NCBI RefSeq assembly: GCF_021654035.1
Contig: NZ_JAJPDW010000007.1
Location: 1-64,000 of the forward strand
From: Microbacterium aurantiacum
Lineage (GTDB): Bacteria; Actinomycetota; Actinomycetes; Actinomycetales; Microbacteriaceae
DNA: 64,000 nt
Direction of reading: 5' to 3'
Position numbers and translations under genes: made by a program. This document shows, one piece after another, positions 24,301-33,824 of this stretch (positions are counted from its first letter, which is position 1; each line of letters begins with the position of its first letter). The notes beneath the pieces were generated by a model, which saw only the letters and a list, made by a program, of their open reading frames with translations, made no database searches and had not been told where the DNA came from.

Positions 24301-25924
24301 TGGAGTCCAGGGGCGGGTTGGTCACCTGCGCGAACTGCTGCGTGAAGTAGTCGAAGAGCAGGCGCGGGCGCTCGCTGAGGACCGCCACCGGCGTGTCGCT
24401 GCCCATGGCGCCGAGCGGCTCGGCGCCCGTCTGCCCCATCGGGGTGAGCAGGATCCGGACCTCTTCCTCTGTGTAGCCGAAGGTCCGCTGGCGGCGCGTG
24501 ATCGACGCGATCGGGTGCACGATGTGCTCGCGCTCGGGGAGGTCGGCCAGACGCACACGACCGGCGTCCAGCCACTCGCGCCACGGGTGGAGCCGCGCGA
24601 GCTCGCCCTTGATCTCCTCGTCCTCGATGATGCGCCCCTGAGCGGTGTCGACCAGGAACATGCGTCCGGGCTGGAGGCGTCCGCGGCGCTTGATGCGCTC
24701 GGGGGCGAAGTCCAGCACTCCGGTCTCGCTGCCGATGACGACGAGGCCGTCGGTGGTCTCGGTCCAGCGCCCCGGGCGCAGACCGTTGCGGTCGAGGGTC
24801 GAGCCGACGACGGTGCCGTCGGTGAAGATCAGCGCCGCCGGTCCGTCCCAGGGCTCCATCTGCATGGAGTGGTACTCGTAGAAGGCTCGGAGGTCGGGGT
24901 CGACGTCGGCCTGCTTCTCGTAGGCCTCGGGGACCATCATCATCACGGCATGCGGCAGGCTCCGCCCCGTGAGGGTCAGCAGCTCCAGCACCTCGTCGAA
25001 GGATGCCGAGTCGCTCGCGCCCGGGGTGCAGATGGGCAGCAGCGGGTCGATGTGACCGAGGAGGTCGGACTCCAGCTGCGACTGTCGCGCCCGCATCCAG
25101 TTGCGGTTGCCCTTGACGGTGTTGATCTCGCCGTTGTGCGCGAGCATCCGGAGCGGCTGCGCGAGCGGCCACGACGGGAACGTGTTCGTGGAGTAGCGGG
25201 AGTGCACGACGGCGAGTTCCGATGCGAAGCGCTCGTCCTGCAGGTCCGGATAGAAGGGCTCGAGCTGCAGGGTGGTGACCATGCCCTTATAACCGAGGGT
25301 GCGCGCGGAGAGGGTCACGAAATACGCGTCGAGCTCGGTCCTCGCGCGCTTGCGCAGGCGGAACGCGCGGCGGTCCAGGTCGATTCCGGAAAGCGCCGGC
25401 GCGTCGCCCACGGCGGGCCGGGAGACGAACAGCTGCTCGAAGACGGGACGCGCGGCGAACGCGAGCTTGCCGAGGTTCTCCTCCTCGGTGGGGACCTCGC
25501 GCCAACCGAGGACGGTGAGTCCCTCGGACGCGGCGATCTTCTCGATCCCCGCCTTCTGCGACGCCCGTGCGTCGTCATCGCGGGGCAGGAACACCATTCC
25601 GGCGGCGTACTCACCCACCGTCGGCAGATCGAAGGGAACCACCGCACGCAGGAACGCGTCCGGCATCTGCGTGAGGATCCCCGCCCCGTCGCCGGTTCCG
25701 GCGTCGGAGCCGATCGCCCCGCGGTGCTCGAGGTTCCGCAGCGCCGTGAGCGCCAGGTCGATGATGTCGTGACCTGCTTCACCGCGCAGGGTGGCGACCA
25801 TCGCCAGTCCGCACGCGTCCTTCTCGAAATCCGGGTTGTACATTCCCTGCTTGCGCGGGAACCCGGACAGCCCGGATGCCGGGGTGCTCGCCTCGGGGGC
25901 GTTGCGACGGGGGCTCGATGCCAT
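21323..25924 (-). CDS. gltB: Glutamate synthase, large (alpha) subunit
   Basis: 1533 residues from the ATG at 25924, chosen for GAGG 9 nt upstream; a TTG at 25951 would add nine residues. The class II glutaminase domain begins at the catalytic cysteine in [14 protein letters not shown], after a short propeptide of about 34 residues. The FMN/[3Fe-4S] synthase domain has the cluster cysteines [15 protein letters not shown] (about residues 1143-1157), and [11 protein letters not shown] precedes them. The C-terminal GXGXG repeat domain ends the protein. It forms glutamate from glutamine and 2-oxoglutarate with GltD. The upstream gap to lgt is 87 nt and probably holds the gltBD promoter. Confidence 0.96.
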   Translation of the reverse strand: MASSPRRNAPEASTPASGLSGFPRKQGMYNPDFEKDACGLAMVATLRGEAGHDIIDLALTALRNLEHRGAIGSDAGTGDGAGILTQMPDAFLRAVVPFDLPTVGEYAAGMVFLPRDDDARASQKAGIEKIAASEGLTVLGWREVPTEEENLGKLAFAARPVFEQLFVSRPAVGDAPALSGIDLDRRAFRLRKRARTELDAYFVTLSARTLGYKGMVTTLQLEPFYPDLQDERFASELAVVHSRYSTNTFPSWPLAQPLRMLAHNGEINTVKGNRNWMRARQSQLESDLLGHIDPLLPICTPGASDSASFDEVLELLTLTGRSLPHAVMMMVPEAYEKQADVDPDLRAFYEYHSMQMEPWDGPAALIFTDGTVVGSTLDRNGLRPGRWTETTDGLVVIGSETGVLDFAPERIKRRGRLQPGRMFLVDTAQGRIIEDEEIKGELARLHPWREWLDAGRVRLADLPEREHIVHPIASITRRQRTFGYTEEEVRILLTPMGQTGAEPLGAMGSDTPVAVLSERPRLLFDYFTQQFAQVTNPPLDSIREEVVTSLSLGLGPERNLLEWGPEHTRTVTLDFPVIDNDELAKIQHIDTALPGRTSVTIRGLYRVEAGHKGMKKRLEQMCTEVDQAIEDGAEFIVLSDRDSNKDLAPIPSLLMLAAVHHHLIRKQTRMKCGLVVEAGDVREVHHVATLIGYGASAVNPYLAMETVEYLVRAGFITGVTPQKAVKNLIYALGKGVLKIMSKMGISTVSSYAGAQVFEAVGLSEDFVDTYFTGTESKLGGIGLDVIAAENAARHAYAYPEDGAVRAHERLWTGGEYQWRRDGAPHLFNPETVFRLQHATRTRRYDIFREYTRMVDDQAEELKTLRGLFRLRTEGRTPVPLDEVESVASIVKRFSTGAMSYGSISKEAHETLAIAMNRIGAKSNTGEGGEDVERLLDPERRSAIKQVASGRFGVTSLYLTEADDIQIKLAQGAKPGEGGQLPPQKVYPQIARTRGGTPGVGLISPPPHHDIYSIEDLKQLIFDLKRANPAARIHVKLVSQSGIGAVAAGTAKALADVILVSGHDGGTGASPMNSLKHAGTPWELGLAETQQTLMLNGMRDRVVVQVDGQLKTGRDVVIGALLGAEEFGFATAPLVVSGCIMMRVCHLDTCPVGVATQNPTLRARFTGKPEFVVNFMEFVAEEVREYLAALGYRSLDEIIGHTELLDIEGAVEHWKASGLNLAPVLEGPAFADSEPRRSGRVQDHELDEHFDMQIIERAQDVIAHGGHLVVDLPIRNTARAVGTLLGHHVTRVQGENGLPSGTIEVNLTGSAGQSFGAFMPAGITLRLEGDSNDYVGKGLSGGQIVVRPPRAATFDASKNVIAGNVIGYGATQGTMFLRGVVGERFFVRNSGATAVVEGVGDHALEYMTGGLAVILGTTGRNLGAGMSGGTAYVYKLDEALVNREALASGELELGPLGSGDAEILRDLLQQHVAETDSTLAAAMLADFETELDNFVRVMPRDYAAVLQTRQAAAAEGLDPDGDVVWSRILEVTGG

Positions 25925-26011
25925 ACCAACCGTCCTCACGTTGATGCTCAAAATGGGACGACGTCGGCCCGGGACTCGATGAACTGCCTTGTACGGGTCG
26001 TTCGGTGAGCG

Positions 26012-26983
26012 CTATTTCGTGGCGGGTGTGCTTGTGGCGCTGCCCCCGACCGGCTCGGACGTCGGCGGTTCGCTGACGTCGACGAAGTCGTCGGTGTCCT
26101 GCGATTGTACAGCCCCGTCCGGGTGCCATTCGCGACCCGGAACGTACGGCGACGGCTCGCGTCCGGGGTGACGGCGGTTCTGCACGATCATGATCGCGAT
26201 GCCGATGACGACGCCGAAGATGGCCGCCCACACGTTCGTTCGCAGCCCCAGGATGATCTCGCTGGGATCGATGCGGATGGACTCCCACGCGATGCGGCCG
26301 GCGCTGTACCAGATGAGGTAGAGGCCGAACAGACGCCCCCACTGGAGCTTCAGCGCGCGTCCTGCCGCCACCAGGACGACGACGCCCGCGACGTTCCAGA
26401 TGACCTCGTAGAGGAAGGTGGGGTGGAACAGCGTGCCCTCCGGGAGCCCGACCGGCCACGCGGCGTTGGGGTAGTCGATCTCCAGACCCCACGGCAGGTC
26501 GGTCGGAAGTCCGTAGAGCTCCTGGTTGAACCAGTTGCCGAAACGACCGATCGCCTGTGCCAGGAGGAGGCCGGGGGCGAGCGCGTCGGCGAACGTCCAG
26601 AACCGGATGCCGGTCCACCGGCATCCGAGCCACGCGCCCACGGCCCCGCCGATGAGCGCGCCGTAGATGGCGATGCCGCCTTCCCAGATGTAGAGCGCGC
26701 TGAGCGGGTTGCGCCCCTCACCGAAGTAGAAGTCCCAATGCGTGAGGACGTGATAGATCCGCGCGGTGACGATCGCGAGCGGGACGGCGAGGAGCGCGAT
26801 GTCGATGACGACCCAGGGCTCCGCGCCGCGCTTGGTGAGGCGGGCGTTGGTCCACAGCACCGCCGCGACGATGCCGGCGATGATGCACAGCGCGTAGAAG
26901 TGGATGCGCAGGGGCCCGAGATCGATGTAGCTGATCGAAGGGCTCGGGATGCTGGCGAAGACGCCCGCGGCGACGGTGATCAT
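26012..26983 (-). CDS. lgt: Prolipoprotein diacylglyceryl transferase
   Basis: 323 residues, polytopic. The signature LLLAQAIGRFGNWFNQELYG (about residues 135-154) is diagnostic and includes the essential arginine and asparagine. YIWEGGIAIYGALIGG (95-110) carries the other conserved region. The enzyme adds diacylglycerol from phosphatidylglycerol to lipobox cysteines. The C-terminal 45 residues are a polar tail, a common variation in actinobacteria. It follows trpA by 52 nt, which matches the trpA-lgt order of other actinobacteria. The substrate-binding protein at 45768-46811 is a likely client. Confidence 0.94.
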   Translation of the reverse strand: MITVAAGVFASIPSPSISYIDLGPLRIHFYALCIIAGIVAAVLWTNARLTKRGAEPWVVIDIALLAVPLAIVTARIYHVLTHWDFYFGEGRNPLSALYIWEGGIAIYGALIGGAVGAWLGCRWTGIRFWTFADALAPGLLLAQAIGRFGNWFNQELYGLPTDLPWGLEIDYPNAAWPVGLPEGTLFHPTFLYEVIWNVAGVVVLVAAGRALKLQWGRLFGLYLIWYSAGRIAWESIRIDPSEIILGLRTNVWAAIFGVVIGIAIMIVQNRRHPGREPSPYVPGREWHPDGAVQSQDTDDFVDVSEPPTSEPVGGSATSTPATK

Positions 26984-27035
26984 GAAGAGCAGTGTCCTTG
27001 CTGAGGGAAGTCGGCGACGATACGACGTGTGCAGT

Positions 27036-27830
27036 CTAGTTCGACGCGCGTGCGGTGCCCGCGGAGAGGGCTCGGGCGGTCTCGCCGAGGGATTCCAGCC
27101 CGCCGTCGCGGAGGGCGCGGACGAGGGCGGTTCCTACGATGGCTCCATCCGAGTACTCCACGACACCCGCGACGTGATCGGCGTTGGAGATCCCGATGCC
27201 GACGCACGCGTGCGCAGCTCCGTGCTCGCGCAGACGCGACACGAGCCTCCGCGCAGCGGCATCGAGGTCCGCCCGCTCGCCGGTGATGCCCATCGTCGAC
27301 ACGGTGTAGACGAATCCGGTCGACGCCTCCACGATCATCTTCAACCGCTCATCGGTCGAGGTGGGCGCCGCGAGGAACACCCGGTCGAGACCGGTGCGCT
27401 CGCTCGCGCGGATCCACTCCCCTGCGGCATCCGGAGTGATGTCGGGGGTGATGAGACCGGCGCCGCCCGCTTCCGCGAGACCGTCGGCGAACCGGTCGAT
27501 CCCGAACTGGTAGATCGGGTTCCAGTAGGTCATGACGAGGACCGGCACGCTCGTCCGCCGGGTGATCTCGCGGACGGCCTCGAAGGTGTCGCGCAGACGG
27601 AAACCGGCGGCGAGGGCCGCCTGCGTCGCCTCCTGGATCACGAGGCCGTCCATCACCGGATCGGAATACGGCGGACCCAGCTCGAGGATGTCCACGCCGT
27701 TCTCCGCGAGCGTGACGGCCGCGTCGATGCTGGTCTGCAGATCGGGGTACCCGATGGGCAGGTACCCGATGAGCGCACCCCGGCCTTCTGCACGGGCCGC
27801 GTCGAGCGCCGCCGACACACGGGAGGTCAT
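27036..27830 (-). CDS. trpA: Tryptophan synthase alpha subunit
   Basis: 264 residues. The catalytic glutamate and substrate region read [17 protein letters not shown], and [16 protein letters not shown] carries the first active-site stretch. The end has [14 protein letters not shown] and GAIVGTALV, the phosphate-binding loop. It cleaves indole-3-glycerol phosphate and passes indole to TrpB. The ATG overlaps the trpB stop by 4 nt. Confidence 0.95.
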   Translation of the reverse strand: MTSRVSAALDAARAEGRGALIGYLPIGYPDLQTSIDAAVTLAENGVDILELGPPYSDPVMDGLVIQEATQAALAAGFRLRDTFEAVREITRRTSVPVLVMTYWNPIYQFGIDRFADGLAEAGGAGLITPDITPDAAGEWIRASERTGLDRVFLAAPTSTDERLKMIVEASTGFVYTVSTMGITGERADLDAAARRLVSRLREHGAAHACVGIGISNADHVAGVVEYSDGAIVGTALVRALRDGGLESLGETARALSAGTARASN

Positions 27831-29035
27831 GCGGAAGCCCCGTCGTCGTACAGGCCGAAGTACTTCGCCGCGGTGTCCATGTCCTTGTCGCCTCGGCCGG
27901 AGAGGTTGACTGCGAGGATGGCGTCGGGACCGAGCTCTCGCCCGATGCGCAGGGCCCCGGCAAGGGCGTGCGCGGATTCGATCGCGGGGATGATGCCCTC
28001 GGTCTCGGAAAGGAGGCGGAGCGCCTGCATCGCCTCGTCATCGGTGGCGGGGATGTACTCCGCGCGTCCGATGGAGGCCAGCCACGCGTGCTCGGGACCG
28101 ACACCGGGATAGTCGAGCCCCGCGGAGATCGAGTGCGACTCCGTGGTCTGACCGTCCTCGTCCTGGAGCACGAACGTCTTCGCCCCGTGGAGGACGCCAG
28201 GTCGGCCACGACCGATCGAGGCCGCGTGGCGCGGTGTGTCGACACCGTCGCCGGCCGCTTCGACGCCGTAGAGCTTCACTCCGTCGTCGTCGAGGAAGGC
28301 GTCGAACATGCCGATCGCGTTGGAGCCACCGCCGACGCACGCGAGAACGGCGTCGGGGAGCCGGCCGGTCTCCTCCAGCAGCTGCGCGCGCGCCTCCTCG
28401 CTGATGATCTTCTGGAAGTCGCGCACCATGGCCGGGAACGGATGCGGGCCGGCTGCGGTACCGAAGATGTAGTTGGTCGTCTCGACGCTCGAGACCCAGT
28501 CGCGGTAGGCCTCATTGATGGCGTCCTTGAGGGTGCGCGAGCCGGTCGTGACCGGAATCACCTCGGCTCCGAGGAGGCGCATGCGCGCAACGTTCAACGC
28601 CTGCCGCTGAGTGTCGACCTCGCCCATGTACACGGTGCAGTCGAAGCCGAACAGCGCCGCGGCGGTGGCGGTGGCGACGCCGTGCTGGCCGGCTCCGGTC
28701 TCGGCGATGACGCGGGTCTTGCCGAGACGCTTGGTCAGCAGCGCCTGGCCGATGACGTTGTTGATCTTGTGAGAACCGGTGTGGTTCAGGTCCTCGCGCT
28801 TGAGGAAGATGCGCGCCCCGCCGGCGTGCTCGGCGAATCGCGGCACCTCGGTGATCGGCGACGGTCGTCCGCCGTAGGAGTGCAGGAGGCCGACGAACTC
28901 CGCCTGGAACGAGGGGTCGACCTTCGCGGCATCGTAGACCGCCGTCAGTTCATCGATCGCGGCGATCAGGGACTCGGGCATGTACCGCCCACCGAACTCG
29001 CCGAAGAACGGCCCGGTCACTTCGCGAAGACTCAT
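27827..29035 (-). CDS. trpB: Tryptophan synthase beta subunit
   Basis: 402 residues. The PLP lysine is in [17 protein letters not shown] (K about residue 93), and the phosphate loop is [15 protein letters not shown] (about 229-243). The opening [15 protein letters not shown] is typical of TrpB1. It condenses indole with serine. The start overlaps the trpC stop by 1 nt (TGATG), and its stop overlaps trpA. Confidence 0.96.
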   Translation of the reverse strand: MSLREVTGPFFGEFGGRYMPESLIAAIDELTAVYDAAKVDPSFQAEFVGLLHSYGGRPSPITEVPRFAEHAGGARIFLKREDLNHTGSHKINNVIGQALLTKRLGKTRVIAETGAGQHGVATATAAALFGFDCTVYMGEVDTQRQALNVARMRLLGAEVIPVTTGSRTLKDAINEAYRDWVSSVETTNYIFGTAAGPHPFPAMVRDFQKIISEEARAQLLEETGRLPDAVLACVGGGSNAIGMFDAFLDDDGVKLYGVEAAGDGVDTPRHAASIGRGRPGVLHGAKTFVLQDEDGQTTESHSISAGLDYPGVGPEHAWLASIGRAEYIPATDDEAMQALRLLSETEGIIPAIESAHALAGALRIGRELGPDAILAVNLSGRGDKDMDTAAKYFGLYDDGASA

Positions 29036-29838
29036 CAGGACTCTCTTCCTCCGGGGAGGGTGTCCGCGCCCGCCTCGAGGAAGGCGCGCAGGGTGGTGAC
29101 GGGGTCGCTGGTGACCAGCGCCTCGCCGATGAGGACGACGTCCGCGCCCGCGGCGCGATAGTGGGCGACGTCGGCCGGGGTGAGGACGGCGGACTCGGCG
29201 ATCTTGATCGTCCCGGCGGGGATGCGCTCGACCAGTCGGCCGAAGAGATCCCGGTCCAATTCGAAGGTCGACAGATCACGGGCGTTGACACCGATGAGGT
29301 CGGCGCCGAGGTCGACCGCACGATCGACCTCCTCCGCCGAGTGCGTCTCGACGAGCGGGGTCATACCGAGCTCGCGGGTGAAGGCGTGCAGCCGCGCGAG
29401 GGTCTCTTGATCGAGAGCGGCGACGATGAGGAGGACGAGATCGGCTCCCGCCGCTCGCGCTTCGAGCACCTGGTACTCGTCCGCGATGAAGTCCTTCCGG
29501 AGGACCGGCAGCTGCACCGCGCCGCGGACCGCGTCGAGATCGGCGAGGCTTCCCTTGAAACGGCGTCCCTCCGTGAGGACGGAGATCGCCGAGGCTCCCC
29601 CTTCCTCGTAGCGGCGTGCCTGCAACGCGGGATCGGGGATGAGGGCGAGGTCACCGCGCGAGGGACTCGCGCGCTTGACTTCGGCGATGATCTTGACACG
29701 ATCGGCCGGCGCGAGCGCAGCCAGGACGTCGAGGGCCGGGGTACGCGCGAGGGCGGCGGCCTCCACCGCGGGCCGAGGTGTCGCGCGTGCGCGCGCCTCG
29801 GCATCCTCCACCGCGCCGGCCGTGAGGTCGGCGAGCAC
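29035..29838 (-). CDS. trpC: Indole-3-glycerol phosphate synthase
   Basis: 267 residues from a GTG at 29838. The signature [16 protein letters not shown] (about residues 49-64) holds the catalytic lysine. [15 protein letters not shown] and [11 protein letters not shown] follow in the barrel. It converts CdRP to indole-3-glycerol phosphate. It is 2 nt after the stop of the HGxxPAAW gene. The first gene of the pathway, trpE, is not present in this operon, nor are trpG, trpD or trpF in the window. Confidence 0.94.
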   Translation of the reverse strand: MLADLTAGAVEDAEARARATPRPAVEAAALARTPALDVLAALAPADRVKIIAEVKRASPSRGDLALIPDPALQARRYEEGGASAISVLTEGRRFKGSLADLDAVRGAVQLPVLRKDFIADEYQVLEARAAGADLVLLIVAALDQETLARLHAFTRELGMTPLVETHSAEEVDRAVDLGADLIGVNARDLSTFELDRDLFGRLVERIPAGTIKIAESAVLTPADVAHYRAAGADVVLIGEALVTSDPVTTLRAFLEAGADTLPGGRES

Positions 29839-29840
29839 GC

Positions 29841-30071
29841 TCAGTGCTCTTTCGCGATGTACTTGGTGCCGTTGACGCCGTACCCGGCCTTGGCCATGAT
29901 CCAGCCGGTCAGGAGGCCCACGACGAGGAGACCTGCCGAAGCCCAGACCAGCACGGGCATGTCGAACCAGTAGAACAGTGTGCCCAGCGCGACCGCGACG
30001 AGCATGATCGTGACGGCCGTCCAGGCGGCGGGAGAGTGGCCGTGGCCGGGGTCACCGATCTCGTTGCTCAT
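29841..30071 (-). CDS. HGxxPAAW family small membrane protein
   Basis: 76 residues. The motif HGHSPAAWTAVTIMLVAVAL (about residues 10-29) leads into the first membrane helix; WASAGLLVVGLLTGWIMAKAG forms the second, and the end is KYIAKEH. The HGxxPAAW family is specific to actinobacteria and is typically found between the Trp-associated membrane protein and trpC, as here. Its function is unknown. The start has AGGAGG 6-7 nt upstream (GGAGGAACCCCC). It is encoded 34 nt after the membrane-protein gene. Confidence 0.85.
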   Translation of the reverse strand: MSNEIGDPGHGHSPAAWTAVTIMLVAVALGTLFYWFDMPVLVWASAGLLVVGLLTGWIMAKAGYGVNGTKYIAKEH

Positions 30072-30105
30072 GGGGGTTCCTCCTGTCAGCGCGGGTTTTC
30101 TCAGT

Positions 30106-30729
30106 CTAGCGGTCGGCGGTCGGGTCTTCTCCGCGCGACAGGTCGTCCCACGAGTCGATGGCCGTGTCCCGAGCCGCATCGGCCGGTCGTGCGCCGTCCG
30201 CGCCCGCTGCCCGTGCGGGCGCGTCGCCCTCGGCACGATACCGGCGATCAGCGCTGCGCCATCGGCGCGCGGTCACCAAGATCAGGATGCCGCCGGCGGC
30301 GAGGACCACCCATGCGACCAGAGTGATGAAGGGCCAGGGAGTGGGGGTGAGTGAGGCCACGAGGTCGCTCACCGCCCGTGTCCCCGTGATTCCGGTCGCC
30401 TCGGTGACACTCGCCGACACGGCCGAGATCGGAGTGGCGAAGGCGGTGCCGGCCGTCAGCGCACCCAGGAGCACCGCGATGACGACCGTGAGCGCGCCGA
30501 AGACGTACCGCAGGACGACACCCACGATCGACAGCGCTCCGCCGAGGGCGAGGACCGTCAGGCTCAGGGGGGTCAGGAGCGCCAGCGCGCCGTCACCGGG
30601 AACGAGGAGGGGCTCGGCCGCGCCGTCGTCGAGGACGACCGTGAACCAGGTCTGCGTCGCGGAGATCACGCCGACGGCCCCGCACGCGAGGAGAGTCAGG
30701 ACGCTGATCAGACGGGATCGCGGGGTCAC
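30106..30729 (-). CDS. Tryptophan-associated membrane protein (TIGR02234 family)
   Basis: 207 residues from a GTG at 30729. Four hydrophobic helices are visible: LISVLTLLACGAVGVISATQ (7-26), LTVLALGGALSIVGVVLRYV (57-76), LTVVIAVLLGALTAGTAF (80-97) and FITLVAWVVLAAGGILILV (about 134-152), then a charged C-terminus. QTWFTV after the first helix is typical of the Trp-operon-associated protein family. Elsewhere this gene follows trpE; here its GTGA start overlaps the hisI stop by 4 nt, with no trpE between. Function unknown, perhaps in tryptophan-related membrane transport. Confidence 0.85.
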   Translation of the reverse strand: MTPRSRLISVLTLLACGAVGVISATQTWFTVVLDDGAAEPLLVPGDGALALLTPLSLTVLALGGALSIVGVVLRYVFGALTVVIAVLLGALTAGTAFATPISAVSASVTEATGITGTRAVSDLVASLTPTPWPFITLVAWVVLAAGGILILVTARRWRSADRRYRAEGDAPARAAGADGARPADAARDTAIDSWDDLSRGEDPTADR

Positions 30730-31118
30730 GCGCCCGTCTCCGGCCCGCGCGCGGGTTCGAGGTCGAGCGTGTCGAAGCAGGAGCGCAGGCCCGTGTGGCA
30801 GGCGGCCCCCACCTGCTCGACCTCGACGAGGATCGCGTCGCCGTCGCAGTCGAGGTGCGCTCCGCGGACGAGCTGGATGTGACCGGACGTGTCGCCCTTC
30901 CGCCAGTACTCGCCGCGCGAGCGCGACCAGAAGGTCACACGACCCTCCGTCAGCGTCCGGCGGAGCGCCTCGGCATCCATCCAGCCGAGCATCAGGACCT
31001 CACGGGTGTCCCATTGCTGGACGATGGCGGCGACGAGGCCGTCCGCGGTGAAGCGCACGCGGGAGATCCGCTCGGCGACGACATCCTCGGGGACGCCGTC
31101 GGGATCGTCGGGGCTCAT
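30726..31118 (-). CDS. hisI: Phosphoribosyl-AMP cyclohydrolase
   Basis: 130 residues. It has [19 protein letters not shown] and [19 protein letters not shown], the catalytic and PR-AMP-binding stretch. The zinc/metal ligands are in [11 protein letters not shown] and [12 protein letters not shown]. It opens the PR-AMP ring, the third step of histidine synthesis. The start overlaps the hisF stop by 4 nt. Its stop overlaps the GTG of the Trp-associated membrane protein, which is unusual because trpE normally follows. Confidence 0.95.
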   Translation of the reverse strand: MSPDDPDGVPEDVVAERISRVRFTADGLVAAIVQQWDTREVLMLGWMDAEALRRTLTEGRVTFWSRSRGEYWRKGDTSGHIQLVRGAHLDCDGDAILVEVEQVGAACHTGLRSCFDTLDLEPARGPETGA

Positions 31119-31921
31119 GCGACGGTCTCCCCCGGGAGGAGGCTCTCGCGCACGGCGATCCCCTGCCCCGCCATGCTGCGCTTGACGTCGCCGATCGTGA
31201 GCTGACCGGTGTGGAACACGGACGCTGCGAGGACGGCATCCGCCCCCGCGGCGATCGCGGGGCCGAAGTGCACGGCCGCTCCCGCGCCCCCCGAGGCGAT
31301 GACGGGCACGCGCGAGGCCTCGCGCATGAGCCGGACGAGCTCGAGGTCGAAGCCCTCTCTCGTCCCGTCGGCGTCGATCGAGTTGACCAGGAGTTCGCCG
31401 GCCCCCCGCTCGATGGCCTCGTGAGCCCAGGCGAGGGCGTCGATGTCGGTCGCGGTGCGTCCGCCGTGGGTGGTCACCACGAACCCGGACGGGATCTCGT
31501 CGGTCGGCCCCCCGGGGCGCCGCATGACGTCCAGGGAGAGGACCAGCACCTGGGCCCCGAACCGGTCGGCGATCTCGTCGATGAGGGCGGGGCGCGCGAT
31601 GGCGGCCGAATTCACGCCGATCTTGTCGGCCCCCACGGCGAGCAGACGCGCGACATCGTCGACGGAGCGCACTCCCCCGCCCACGGTCAGCGGGATGAAG
31701 ACCTCCTCGGCCGTGCGACGCACGACGTCGTACGTCGTCGCGCGCTCGTCGACGGTCGCGGTGACATCGAGGAAGGTGATCTCGTCGGCGCCCTGCCGGA
31801 AGTACTCGCGGGCGAGTTCGACCGGATCCCCCATGTCGCGGAGATTCTGGAAGTTCACGCCCTTCACCACTCGGCCGCCGGCGACGTCGAGGCACGGGAT
31901 GACGCGGCAGACGAGGCTCAT
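31115..31921 (-). CDS. hisF: Imidazole glycerol phosphate synthase, cyclase subunit
   Basis: 268 residues, a (beta-alpha)8 barrel. [20 protein letters not shown] starts the protein and carries the first catalytic aspartate (CLDV). The second is in [15 protein letters not shown] (about residue 133), and the barrel end has [13 protein letters not shown] and [11 protein letters not shown]. With HisH it forms IGP and AICAR. hisH and hisA are not in the window. The start shares one base with the hisG stop (TGATG). Confidence 0.95.
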   Translation of the reverse strand: MSLVCRVIPCLDVAGGRVVKGVNFQNLRDMGDPVELAREYFRQGADEITFLDVTATVDERATTYDVVRRTAEEVFIPLTVGGGVRSVDDVARLLAVGADKIGVNSAAIARPALIDEIADRFGAQVLVLSLDVMRRPGGPTDEIPSGFVVTTHGGRTATDIDALAWAHEAIERGAGELLVNSIDADGTREGFDLELVRLMREASRVPVIASGGAGAAVHFGPAIAAGADAVLAASVFHTGQLTIGDVKRSMAGQGIAVRESLLPGETVA

Positions 31922-32763
31922 CAGAGCCTCGCGTTGTCGATCGCGGTCACCAGGATCGCGCGCGCCCCGAGGGCGTAGAGATCGTCCATCGCCTGGTTGA
32001 CCTTCTTGCGCGCCACCATGACCCGCACCGCGACCCAGTCGGGGTCGCGCAGCGGTGAGATGGTCGGCGATTCGACCCCCGGCGTGAGCGCCACGGCGTC
32101 ATCGATCAGGGCCACGGGGAGGTCGTAGTCGACGAGGACGTACTGCCGCGCGACGAGGACTCCGCGCAGGCGACGGAGGAGCGTCTCGGTCCCGTCGGCG
32201 TCGCTCGGTCCCGTGATGAGGACCGCTTCGGAACGCAGGATGACGGGGCCGAAGACCTCGAGCCCCGCCTGGCGGAGCGTGGTGCCGGTCTCGACGACGT
32301 CGGCCACCGCATCCGCGACCCCCAGCCGCACTGCGGACTCGACCGCGCCGTCCAACGGCACGAGGTCCACCGCGATGCCGTGGCGATCGAGGAACGCGTC
32401 GACGAGTCCGGGGTACGACGTCGCCACCCGCTTGCCCTCGAGGTCCGAGAGCTCGGAGAACGTCCCGGTCGGAGCGGCGAAGCGGAAGGTCGACCCGGCG
32501 AAGGCGAGGGATTCGATCTCGCGCGCGCCCGGCATCCGGGCGTCCAGGAGCAGGTCTCGACCGGTGATGCCGACGTCGAGCGCCCCGGAGCCGACGTAGG
32601 TGGCGATGTCCTTCGGGCGCAGGTAGAAGAACTCCACGCCGTTGTCGGGATCGAGGACGTGGAGGTCCTTCGGGTCGCGGCGGCCGGTGTACCCGGCCTC
32701 CTGGAGCATCTCGGACGCGGTCTCGGCGAGCGAGCCCTTGTTCGGCACGGCGATTCGCAGCAT
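31921..32763 (-). CDS. hisG: ATP phosphoribosyltransferase, long form
   Basis: 280 residues, the length of the homohexameric long form, which has its own C-terminal ACT-like regulatory domain and needs no HisZ. The N-terminus is [20 protein letters not shown], and the PRPP region has [19 protein letters not shown]. The C-terminal part (about 205-280) carries [18 protein letters not shown]. It commits ATP and PRPP to histidine synthesis and is feedback-inhibited by histidine in this family. The gene is 40 nt downstream of hisE. Confidence 0.95.
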   Translation of the reverse strand: MLRIAVPNKGSLAETASEMLQEAGYTGRRDPKDLHVLDPDNGVEFFYLRPKDIATYVGSGALDVGITGRDLLLDARMPGAREIESLAFAGSTFRFAAPTGTFSELSDLEGKRVATSYPGLVDAFLDRHGIAVDLVPLDGAVESAVRLGVADAVADVVETGTTLRQAGLEVFGPVILRSEAVLITGPSDADGTETLLRRLRGVLVARQYVLVDYDLPVALIDDAVALTPGVESPTISPLRDPDWVAVRVMVARKKVNQAMDDLYALGARAILVTAIDNARL

Positions 32764-32803
32764 GTCGGGACTTTCGATGGGGGTGAGCGGTGGGACGGAG
32801 CGC

Positions 32804-33070
32804 TCAGAGATGTCGGTAGACGTCCTGGAGGGTGAGGCCCTTCGCGAGCATCAGGACCTGCAGGTGGTAGAGCAGCTGCGAGATCTCCTCGGCCGCGGCA
32901 TCGGTCGACTCGTACTCGGCGGCCATCCACACTTCGGCGGCCTCTTCGACGATCTTCTTCCCGATCGCGTGCACACCGGCGTCCAGCTGCGCGACGGTCC
33001 CGGATCCTTCGGGTCGCTCGGCCGCTTTGGCGGAGAGCTCATCGAACAGCGCATCGAACGTCTTCACCAT
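32804..33070 (-). CDS. hisE: Phosphoribosyl-ATP pyrophosphohydrolase
   Basis: 88 residues from the ATG at 33070. A GTG directly after it (33067) is a likely alternative because a TACCCT -10 box lies exactly 6 nt before that GTG, giving a leaderless mRNA of 87 codons. The all-alpha NTP-PPase fold reads [19 protein letters not shown] (EExxE motif about residues 41-46) and [14 protein letters not shown]. It removes pyrophosphate from PR-ATP, step two of the pathway. It is the first gene of the leftward his-trp operon, whose promoter must lie in the 41-nt gap after rpe. Confidence 0.93.
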   Translation of the reverse strand: MVKTFDALFDELSAKAAERPEGSGTVAQLDAGVHAIGKKIVEEAAEVWMAAEYESTDAAAEEISQLLYHLQVLMLAKGLTLQDVYRHL

Positions 33071-33073
33071 GCA

Positions 33074-33079
33074 AGGGTA
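33074..33079 (-). promoter_or_regulatory. -10 box of the his-trp operon (hisE)
   Basis: Minus strand TACCCT, 6 nt (TGCATG), GTG at 33067. It lies in the short gap between rpe and hisE. Confidence 0.5.
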
Positions 33080-33111
33080 GCGCGCCGCGGGAGGGTGATC
33101 CGGCGCCGTGG

Positions 33112-33804
33112 TCAGTGCGCGTGCGCGGCGGCCTGGCCGCGGAGAGCCGCGATCGCCGCTCCCGGATCGTCGGCGCCGAAGACCGCCGAACCGGCGACGA
33201 ACGTGTCGGCTCCCGCTTCGGCCGCCTGCGCGATGGTCGAGGCGCTGATCCCGCCGTCCACCTGCAGCCAGACCGCCGACCCGCGCCGCGCGGCTTCGTC
33301 GGCGAGGAGGCGGAGCTTCGGCATCGTCTCGGGCATGAAGGACTGGCCCCCGAAACCGGGCTCCACGGTCATGACAAGGATCTGATCGACCTCGCCCCAC
33401 AGCTCATCGAGAGCGGATGCCGGTGTCCCGGGCTTCACCGCGACACCCGCGCGCGCGCCGATGTCGCGCAGTCGTCGGGCGAGGGCGATCGGGTCGCGCG
33501 CCGCCTCGAGATGGAAGGTGACCGAGGCCGCGCCGAGCTCGGCGTAACCGGGGGCCCAGCGATCGGGGTCCTCGATCATGAGGTGCACATCCAGCGGAAT
33601 CGGGCTCGTCTGCTGGATCCGCTCCACCATCTGGGGGCCGAAGGTGAGGTTCGGCACGAAATGGTTGTCCATGACGTCGACGTGCGCGAAGTCCGCGGCG
33701 GCGATCCGGGCGAGCTCGGTCTGCATGTTGACGAAGTCCGCCGCCAGGATGCTGGGGTTGATGCGGATCTCGCGCGCGGGCTGAGGGACGTCACGGGCGG
33801 GCAC
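33112..33804 (-). CDS. rpe: Ribulose-phosphate 3-epimerase
   Basis: 230 residues from a GTG at 33804. [17 protein letters not shown], the first metal/active-site region [19 protein letters not shown] (about residues 39-57), [14 protein letters not shown] and [17 protein letters not shown] are all intact, as is DGGISASTI near the end. It interconverts ribulose-5-P and xylulose-5-P in the pentose phosphate pathway. It is divergent from glsA, and the two promoters overlap. hisE follows 41 nt downstream on the same strand. In Mycobacterium tuberculosis rpe follows rsmB-type and fmt genes; here glsA separates it from them. Confidence 0.95.
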   Translation of the reverse strand: MPARDVPQPAREIRINPSILAADFVNMQTELARIAAADFAHVDVMDNHFVPNLTFGPQMVERIQQTSPIPLDVHLMIEDPDRWAPGYAELGAASVTFHLEAARDPIALARRLRDIGARAGVAVKPGTPASALDELWGEVDQILVMTVEPGFGGQSFMPETMPKLRLLADEAARRGSAVWLQVDGGISASTIAQAAEAGADTFVAGSAVFGADDPGAAIAALRGQAAAHAH

Positions 33805-33810
33805 GGGTCC

Positions 33811-33816
33811 ATTATG
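33811..33816 (-). promoter_or_regulatory. -10 box for leaderless rpe
   Basis: Minus strand CATAAT (one base from TATAAT), 6 nt (GGACCC), GTG at 33804. It overlaps the glsA -10 box on the other strand by 4 bp. Confidence 0.55.
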
Positions 33817-33818
33817 GT
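33813..33818 (+). promoter_or_regulatory. -10 box for leaderless glsA
   Basis: TATGGT, 6 nt (CGAGCC), GTG at 33825. It overlaps the rpe -10 box on the other strand. Confidence 0.55.
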
Positions 33819-33824
33819 CGAGCC

